A stretch of DNA of 39,426 bases from a bacterium. GTDB taxonomy: Bacteria; Planctomycetota; Planctomycetia; Kolteriales; Kolteriaceae. Below the pieces are notes generated by a model, which had not been told where the DNA came from, searched no databases, and worked only from the letters and a program-made list of their open reading frames with translations. The stretch is from NCBI GenBank assembly GCA_019748235.1, contig JAIEPU010000305.1, positions 1 to 39,426 of the forward strand. Reading direction: 5' to 3'. This document shows, piece by piece, positions 34,031 to 39,426 of the stretch (the first letter of the stretch is position 1; each line of letters begins with the position of its first letter). The position numbers and the translations under genes are program-made.

Positions 34031-34060
34031 AGTCTAAGCCATGGTGGGATATATCGTCAA
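34031..34060 (-). promoter_or_regulatory. Sigma-70-type promoter of the toxin-antitoxin operon
   Basis: On the minus strand TTGACG (34060-34055) and TAGACT (34036-34031) are 18 bases apart, followed about 25 bases later by the antitoxin GTG. The -35 box matches 5 of 6 and the -10 box 4 of 6 consensus positions. A gatatatc palindrome lies in the spacer and could be an operator for the antitoxin. Confidence 0.6.
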
Positions 34061-34187
34061 GTGGGCTTTTCCCACAACATCACATGCTCACAAACGGCGT
34101 ATTCACCTGGAATAGAGTACACCGAGGCCTGGGGTCACTTTTGGCTCTTCCCGTACGCAGGTTCTTCTCGATCATTCTCTGGGAAAT

Positions 34188-34213
34188 GCTGGGTCGAAAC
34201 GGCCCCAGCCTAC
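34188..34213 (-). repeat. REP-like hairpin, copy B (inverted relative to copy A)
   Basis: On the minus strand this reads gtaggctgggg, ending tcgacccagc, and aligns with copy A at 33202-33226 with one inserted base and two substitutions. It forms an imperfect hairpin. The two copies face each other across the toxin-antitoxin operon. Confidence 0.65.
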
Positions 34214-34341
34214 GACTACCTCATTCCCCGGAAATCTCCCAGACCTCCAAAACGGATCAACTTCACGCGAAGTCGGCACCATATCTGTCTTGCCTTGAAT
34301 CCTGGCCTCCGCTATCAGCCGTCTTGATTGGGAGACGTGTG

Positions 34342-35154
34342 ATGCGGATTGGAATCCTCGACTACTTGCTTCGCTGCCGCGACAATGTGCTCTTGCACAC
34401 CGCGCGCGAGGTCGGCTATGACGCCGTCGAGCTTTCCATCGACCGGTTCGGGGATCCATCCCGAATTCTCTTTGATCCGGAGCGGGCGGATGAATTGATC
34501 CGCGCAATTCGGGCGACGGGGGTTGCGATCTCGTCTCTCTTCGCCACTCAGTTCCTCGCGCAGAATCTTCTCGACGCCGATCCGACCCGCCGGCGATCGA
34601 CAAGTCTGATCGTGCGAGGCTTGGCGGAAACAGCGAGCGCGGTCGGAATTGAAGTCGTCGTACTGCCGCTCCTCTCGGCCAGTCGAGTGGCCGGCGAAGC
34701 GGAGCAAGTGGCGCTCGCGGAACTTCTTCCCCTGCTCGACAAATGGGGGGAGAATTTCGATATCTCCTTCGCCATCAAACTATCGAGTCCGGGCGAGCTT
34801 ATTCTTCCTCTGATGGAAGGAGTCGCGCCGCAGCGGGTCGGCTTCTCTTTCGACCCCGCGCTCTTCATGGCAATTGGATACGACCCCGTGGAGGAATGGC
34901 GCATGATTCATTCGCGAACACTGCACGTGCATCTCGGCGACCGAACGATGGATGGCATTCCTAAGGCTCTCGGCGAAGGGGATGTGCCGATTCGCGAACT
35001 AGTGAAGCTCTTTGTCGAGGATGAGTTTCCCGGCCCGATCATCGTTCAAGCCCCTGCCGGCGAAAAGGCGAAAGATTCCGCCCGCCGCCACCGCGTCTAT
35101 CTCGAACGGCTCCTTACCACCGCTCATCTCAACCGATCGAACAAAGCGGCTTGA
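34342..35154 (+). CDS. Sugar phosphate isomerase/epimerase-fold protein (xylose isomerase-like TIM barrel)
   Basis: A 270-residue protein of the AP-endonuclease-2/xylose-isomerase-like barrel. It opens with RIGILDYLL and GYDAVELSIDRFGDP, the first two strands of the fold, and later shows GFSFDPALFMAIG and TLHVHLGDR followed by LGEGDVPIRELV, the last strand motifs with the metal ligands of the family. Such enzymes isomerise or epimerise sugars or inositols. The ATG at 34342 has GGGAG eight bases upstream; the frame is open further to the left without support. It lies alone on the plus strand, converging with the DUF1501 gene 40 bases away. Confidence 0.82.
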   Translation: MRIGILDYLLRCRDNVLLHTAREVGYDAVELSIDRFGDPSRILFDPERADELIRAIRATGVAISSLFATQFLAQNLLDADPTRRRSTSLIVRGLAETASAVGIEVVVLPLLSASRVAGEAEQVALAELLPLLDKWGENFDISFAIKLSSPGELILPLMEGVAPQRVGFSFDPALFMAIGYDPVEEWRMIHSRTLHVHLGDRTMDGIPKALGEGDVPIRELVKLFVEDEFPGPIIVQAPAGEKAKDSARRHRVYLERLLTTAHLNRSNKAA

Positions 35155-35194
35155 TTGTCGAGCCGTTACGACCTGACTGAGTGTTACTACACTC

Positions 35195-36640
35195 CTACGC
35201 CACGATTTCCTTGATGACTCGTCCTTCGTCCGTCGGGCCGATGAGGCGTTGGCGGAGCCCTTGGTAGCGGTAATGGAAATGTTGCGGATCGAGTCCCAAG
35301 AGATGAAGCATCGTGGCTTGTAAGTCGCGGACGGTCGTTTTGTTTTCCGCGGGAAAATAGCCGAGCTCATCGGTCGCGCCGTAGCTGACGCCCGGTTTGA
35401 CGCCCCCTCCCGCCATCCAGACCGTAAAGCAATGGGGATGATGGTCACGGCCGAGCCAAGGGGAGCCACCCCGCGCTTCGTTCATGCTGGTACGGCCAAA
35501 CTCACCGCTCCAAACTACGAGTGTTTCATCCAGCATACCGCGACGCTTCAAGTCCTTAATCAATGCGGCGATTGGCTGATCAATCTCTTTCACTTTTGCC
35601 GGCAAGCCGTGCACGATGTCATTATCCTTGCTCGTGCCGTGCATGTCCCAGCCCCAATCGAAGAGTTGCACGAAGCGCACGCCGCGCTCGACCAGCCGAC
35701 GGGCCAGAAGACAATTGTTCGCAAACGATGCCTTCCCCGGCTCGGCTCCGTACATCGCCAGCGTGCCGGCATCTTCTCCCGCGAGCGACATCACGTCGGG
35801 CACCGAAACCTGCATACGGTACGCAAGCTCGTACTGGCTGATGCGTGTCCTCGTTTCGGGATCGGCATACAGTTCGTGCTCTCGTTCGTTGATCGCTTGA
35901 ATCGCATCGAGACTTCGGCGACGAGTTTCGCGCGACATTCCTTTCGGATCAGAGACATACAGGATCGGTTCCGAGCCACTTCGGCACTGCACTCCTTGAT
36001 AAACCGATGGAAGAAATCCACTCGACCAAAGTGCCTTCCCCGCGCTTGGATCGCTTCCTCCCGTCACCATCACGACATACGCGGGGAGATCAGCATTTTC
36101 GGAACCTAGGCCGTAGGTGACCCAAGAACCCATCCCCGGATTCCCGAATCGCGCTGCTCCCGAGAAAAGAAGCAGTTCCGCCGGCGCGTGATTGAACTGA
36201 TCCGTCGACATTGCCTTCAGGAAGCTGATGTCGTCGACCACCTCGGTCAAGTGAGGCAAGATTTCGCTGATCCATGCGCCACTTTCGCCGCGCTGCGCGA
36301 ACTTGTACGGCGTTCCAAGGAGTTTCGGCGTCCCTTTGATGAAAGCGAATCGCTGATTGGTGAGCAGCGACGCGGGACACTCCTGCATGTGATGCTCGAC
36401 GAGCTTTGGTTTCCAATCGAAGAGTTCATGCTGCGGAGGCGAACCCGCCATGTGCAAATAGATGACTCGCTTTGCCTTGGCCGGGAACATCGGAGGCTTC
36501 GCGGCAAGCGACAGATCCTCGCTTGCCTGTAACTGAGCACCTTGCGCGCCGGCGAGAGCGACTGCCCCCAAGCCAAGCCCGCTCGACTGCAGGAAGTGGC
36601 GTCGCGTGATCGATTGTAATCGAGTGACCCGAGGGTCCAT
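35195..36640 (-). CDS. DUF1501 protein with twin-arginine signal
   Basis: A 481-residue protein exported folded by the Tat path: TRRHFLQSSGLGLGAVALAG near the N-terminus. The body has the alkaline-phosphatase-like, sulfatase-related features of DUF1501: HMAGSPPQHELFDWKP, SWVTYGLGSEN, the RLVERGVRFVQLFDWGWDMH segment and GGSPWLGRDHHPHCFTVWMAGGGVK near the end. DUF1501 proteins are widespread in planctomycetes and are regularly coded next to DUF1549/DUF1553 proteins; their reaction is not established. It starts three bases after the stop of the upstream gene, with AAGGGA before the ATG, so both form one operon. Confidence 0.92.
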   Translation of the reverse strand: MDPRVTRLQSITRRHFLQSSGLGLGAVALAGAQGAQLQASEDLSLAAKPPMFPAKAKRVIYLHMAGSPPQHELFDWKPKLVEHHMQECPASLLTNQRFAFIKGTPKLLGTPYKFAQRGESGAWISEILPHLTEVVDDISFLKAMSTDQFNHAPAELLLFSGAARFGNPGMGSWVTYGLGSENADLPAYVVMVTGGSDPSAGKALWSSGFLPSVYQGVQCRSGSEPILYVSDPKGMSRETRRRSLDAIQAINEREHELYADPETRTRISQYELAYRMQVSVPDVMSLAGEDAGTLAMYGAEPGKASFANNCLLARRLVERGVRFVQLFDWGWDMHGTSKDNDIVHGLPAKVKEIDQPIAALIKDLKRRGMLDETLVVWSGEFGRTSMNEARGGSPWLGRDHHPHCFTVWMAGGGVKPGVSYGATDELGYFPAENKTTVRDLQATMLHLLGLDPQHFHYRYQGLRQRLIGPTDEGRVIKEIVA

Positions 36641-36643
36641 CTC

Positions 36644-39426
36644 TTATCCCTTCGTCAAGACCCCATCGAGATTGAGAAGCACATTCCCTAATACGGTCAG
36701 CGCGGCCGCTTCTGCCGGTTCCACCCCTGCCGGAAGCGGACCAATCGGATCGGTCGCCAGTTTATTAGCCGCTTCCTTGTCCGATTGAAAATGAGCGAGC
36801 TCACTTTCATAAAGTTTCACCAACTTTTCGACCGCTTGATCCTCCGCGGGGCGGCCCAGACAAAGAGTCAGCCCATAGCGAACGCGATCCGCCGGTGTCG
36901 GTCCTCCTTCTCGCGCGAGCCGCCGACCGAGCGACTGAGCCGCTTCGACATAGACGGGATCGTTCATCGTGACGAACGCTTGAAGCGGGGTATTCGTGTT
37001 CGGACGGCGAAGGGTGCAAACCTCGCGGCTGGGTGCATCGAATGCGGCCATCGATGGGTAAGGAATCGTACGTCGCCAGAATGTATACACACCTCGGCGA
37101 AATCGGTCCTCTCCCTTGCTTGTCGCCCACGTTCGGTCGGAGCCGTTGAACGCCGCCTGCCAAAGTCCTGCCGGTTGATAGGGAAATACGGAGGAACCCA
37201 TCATCTTTGTGCTCAAAAGGCCCGAGAGCGCCATTGCCTGATCTCGAACCGTTTCCGCATCGAGCCTTTTTCGGGGTGCACGCGACCACCACCGATTGGC
37301 CGGATCTTTCTCCTGACGATCCGGTGTCACTCGTGATGTCTGGCTGTAGGTCGTCGATGTCACGATGGCGCGCGTCATCGCTTTCATGTCCCATCCATTC
37401 TCCGTAAACTCGACCGCCAACCAGTCGAGCAACTCGGGATGGGACGGAGGATCTCCCTGCGTGCCGAAGTCCTCTTCAGTCTCAACAATTCCACGAGCGA
37501 AGAGTTGCCCCCAAAGCCGATTCATCGCGACACGACTCGTCAGAGGATTGGAAGGATCCATGATCCACTTCGCCAATCCGAGACGATCGTTCGAATATTC
37601 GGGCTTGTAGGGATGAAGTGAGGAGGGAACGCCCGCCGTCACCTCTTCTCCCGGCACGAGAAAATTCCCCTTCACCATCACGTGCGACTTGCGCTGCTGG
37701 GAAGGAGGCAGTTCGGCGAGAACAGGAACCGTCGGTCCAACGGGTTTCGACTTCTCAAGCTCGGCGATCTGTTTTCGAATCGGTTCGAGACGCGGAGAGA
37801 TCGTCTGGTAATAGTTCGCGAGCTTCGCCGATTCCTCAGAGGTCCGTTGATCGCTTGGCTTATCGACAATCGCAAGCATTTCGGGCGGAACGGCTCCTCG
37901 ACGAATCATGTTCGGATCATTCGTCACCGCCAAGCGAAAGTGCCCCAGGCTGAGGCTGGCATTTGCCGCATGGTGCTCGAGACGAACTCGAATACGCGTT
38001 GCCCCCTGGCCCGAGGTCGGCTCAGCCAAGCTGAACCACGCGGTATGAGTCTGGTTGTAATGCGGCCCGATTCCCCAACCACTTTTCGAAAGATCAGGCT
38101 GATGAACGGCGTTCATCACAGGGAACGATCGTTGAGAGTAACTCGCTGTCGCGGCCGCAATCGACGAAGACTTCCAACCCGACACTGCGAGCGAGACCAT
38201 CGGCCGGGGAACGTCAGACAAAGGAGCAGAGAACACTTCTTTGCGATCGGTATCGAGCACTCGAATCACCGCGCCGGCGAGACGTTCTTCGAGCCCCCCA
38301 CCTCCTGTCCGATTCCAAACCGCCAACTTATCGATCGGAGTGGCTTTTCCCAGATCGAGCTCCCACCAGGGATTATCTTGTTCGCTCGTATGCGTCACCG
38401 AATTGGCGGCAAAGTAGTCGCCGTTCATATTGCCGTCGATGGCCCGTGCAGCATCCCCATCAAAAGCCGTACTGACCTGTGATGCCTTTCCTTCGCGCGC
38501 GATGTTCTTCTCTCCCGCGAAGACCTGCACCTCGGCAAGCGAAAGCATCTTCCCCTGCCCCGGAAGATCGATTCGGACGAACTGACCGGCGATCGGCTGT
38601 GCAAGCTTTTCGACCTCGGCTGACTCGACGGTGATGCGCGAAAGAACGAAGTTTCCATCACTGGCTCGTCCCGGACCGTTTTGCGGAAACGAAGGATGCG
38701 GCAACGCCTCGAGCCGAACACCTGTCACCCCCGCGGGAACACTGTCTAATTCGACGGTGTAAACTTCGTGCGTGGTTGCCGCGCCGCTCACAAGAATCGA
38801 ATGGTCATCAAGCTTCACGAAATTAGAACTGCCGGACGACTGCATGGATGCGGGAGGGATGACTTGCCAACCCGCTATCATTGCTAGTGATTTTTCCCAC
38901 TCGGCCTGCTCCTGGGCGAGTTCTTCGGGCGAAACATGAAGCGACTCTCGAAGCTGCGCGATTTGCGCATCGATGGCCGCGATTTGATCGAGCATTTGAT
39001 GCGTGGGGATTTCGCGCGTCGGTTGATCATCGGGCTTGTCCGTGTCGGCCGACTGATTAAAGAACGCGTAAACGCGATAGAAGTCTTTCTGTGACAATGG
39101 GTCGTATTTGTGGTTATGGCATTGCGCGCATCCGAGCGTCAGCCCCATCCATACTTGAATGCTCGTCGTCGCGCGATCCTTGACCGCGATGACGCGGAAC
39201 TCCTCGTCGTCGGTTCCCCCCTCGGTGTTCGTCATCGTATTGCGATGGAATGCGGTCGCGAGGATTTGATCGGCCGTTGGATTAGGAAGAAGGTCACCCG
39301 CCATCTGTTCAATCGTGAACGCGTCGTAGGGCTTATTGGAATTCAGCGCGTCGATCACCCAATCCCGATACTTCACCATTTGTGGGATCGGGAAATCGGA
39401 GTTGTCGCCAGCCGTATCGGAATAGC
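36644..39426 (-). CDS. DUF1549/DUF1553 cytochrome-like protein with F5/8 type C-like domain (5' end outside)
   Basis: The frame stays open to the right edge, so the gene begins outside the window; 927 residues are visible. It enters within DUF1549 (YSDTAGDNSDFPIP, then YRDWVIDALN and MAGDLLPNPT), which carries the heme motif CAQCH followed by NHKYDPLSQKDFY. A middle part (EVQVFAGEKNIAREG, DGNMNGDYF, WWELDLGKATPIDKLAVWNR) is an F5/8 type C-like carbohydrate-binding module. DUF1553 makes the C-terminal half (NPLTSRVAMNRLWGQLF, TSTTYSQTS, RRPNTNTPLQAFVTMND). A signal peptide and possibly a cytochrome domain are expected upstream. It is in an operon with the DUF1501 gene. Confidence 0.92.
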   Translation of the reverse strand, partial: YSDTAGDNSDFPIPQMVKYRDWVIDALNSNKPYDAFTIEQMAGDLLPNPTADQILATAFHRNTMTNTEGGTDDEEFRVIAVKDRATTSIQVWMGLTLGCAQCHNHKYDPLSQKDFYRVYAFFNQSADTDKPDDQPTREIPTHQMLDQIAAIDAQIAQLRESLHVSPEELAQEQAEWEKSLAMIAGWQVIPPASMQSSGSSNFVKLDDHSILVSGAATTHEVYTVELDSVPAGVTGVRLEALPHPSFPQNGPGRASDGNFVLSRITVESAEVEKLAQPIAGQFVRIDLPGQGKMLSLAEVQVFAGEKNIAREGKASQVSTAFDGDAARAIDGNMNGDYFAANSVTHTSEQDNPWWELDLGKATPIDKLAVWNRTGGGGLEERLAGAVIRVLDTDRKEVFSAPLSDVPRPMVSLAVSGWKSSSIAAATASYSQRSFPVMNAVHQPDLSKSGWGIGPHYNQTHTAWFSLAEPTSGQGATRIRVRLEHHAANASLSLGHFRLAVTNDPNMIRRGAVPPEMLAIVDKPSDQRTSEESAKLANYYQTISPRLEPIRKQIAELEKSKPVGPTVPVLAELPPSQQRKSHVMVKGNFLVPGEEVTAGVPSSLHPYKPEYSNDRLGLAKWIMDPSNPLTSRVAMNRLWGQLFARGIVETEEDFGTQGDPPSHPELLDWLAVEFTENGWDMKAMTRAIVTSTTYSQTSRVTPDRQEKDPANRWWSRAPRKRLDAETVRDQAMALSGLLSTKMMGSSVFPYQPAGLWQAAFNGSDRTWATSKGEDRFRRGVYTFWRRTIPYPSMAAFDAPSREVCTLRRPNTNTPLQAFVTMNDPVYVEAAQSLGRRLAREGGPTPADRVRYGLTLCLGRPAEDQAVEKLVKLYESELAHFQSDKEAANKLATDPIGPLPAGVEPAEAAALTVLGNVLLNLDGVLTKG

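Larger units (their letters stand above)
34006..34341. other. 336-base gap upstream of the antitoxin gene
   Basis: It contains the toxin-antitoxin promoter (34031-34060) and REP-like copy B (34188-34213). The plus-strand frame of the following isomerase gene stays open across most of it, but without a ribosome site or recognisable content. I see no further gene. Confidence 0.5.

Noticed and set aside
34024..34341. Upstream extension of the isomerase-like frame
   Set aside because: It crosses the REP-like element and the toxin-antitoxin promoter and has no ribosome site; the ATG at 34342 has GGGAG and begins the barrel.
35432..36109. 225-residue plus-strand frame opposite the DUF1501 gene
   Set aside because: It is the mirror of a strongly supported coding region in GC-rich DNA and shows no protein-family features.
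1..39426. CRISPR arrays, insertion sequences and integrase attachment sites
   Set aside because: No regularly spaced direct repeats, no transposase or integrase motifs and no tRNA-anchored repeats were found.

Overview
The window reads as a piece of chromosome from a planctomycete (class Planctomycetia; the order is not resolved). The main evidence is two sets of genes of the DUF1549/DUF1553 cytochrome-like type, one with a PPC-domain partner and one with a DUF1501 partner, a combination abundant in planctomycetes. Large secreted TPR proteins, many N-terminal signal or anchor segments, and GC content in the mid-50s by eye fit the same picture. No tRNA, rRNA, CRISPR array, transposase or integrase was found. 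The sequence is gene-dense, with short intergenic gaps.

Layout. 1-106: tail of an unidentified gene, then a strong terminator. 428-6993 (+): membrane-anchored TPR protein, DHH-family phosphoesterase (NrnA type) and a type IIA topoisomerase A subunit. 7162-9511: a CPA2 cation/proton antiporter with a nucleotide-binding RCK domain, converging on a PII signal protein that lacks the uridylylated tyrosine. 9783-11260 (-): a Cys-rich lipoprotein and a metallophosphatase. 11531-16288 (+): a secreted PPC-domain protein plus a DUF1549/DUF1553 protein. 16289-16676: REP-like palindromic repeats. 16677-22648 (-): a secreted hypothetical protein, a secreted TPR protein, a short CaiB-type CoA-transferase, a 93-residue hypothetical protein and GlmS. 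23003-24070 (+): an HD-domain protein.

24078-25797 (-): a glycerol facilitator and a secreted glycerophosphodiesterase, probably one route for taking up glycerol from lipid head groups. 25964-28402 (-): a tight three-gene operon with two paralogous membrane-anchored cysteine phosphatases and a polytopic membrane protein that weakly resembles ArnT/GT83 glycosyltransferases. 28701-33134 (+): a sodium/solute symporter, two small membrane proteins and a divergent beta-galactosidase-like glycosidase, which look like a sugar uptake and degradation unit. 33231-34005 (-): a toxin-antitoxin pair (GNAT toxin of TacT type and a hybrid antitoxin), bracketed by an inverted pair of REP-like hairpins. 34342-35154 (+): a sugar isomerase/epimerase-fold protein. 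35195-39426 (-): DUF1501 protein with a Tat signal and a DUF1549/DUF1553 protein running off the window end.

The best candidates for something undescribed are the paired membrane phosphatases with the GT83-like protein, the hybrid antitoxin of the GNAT toxin module, the symporter/small-membrane-protein/glycosidase unit, and the unmodifiable PII protein. All functional statements rest on motif reading by eye; no database search was run.
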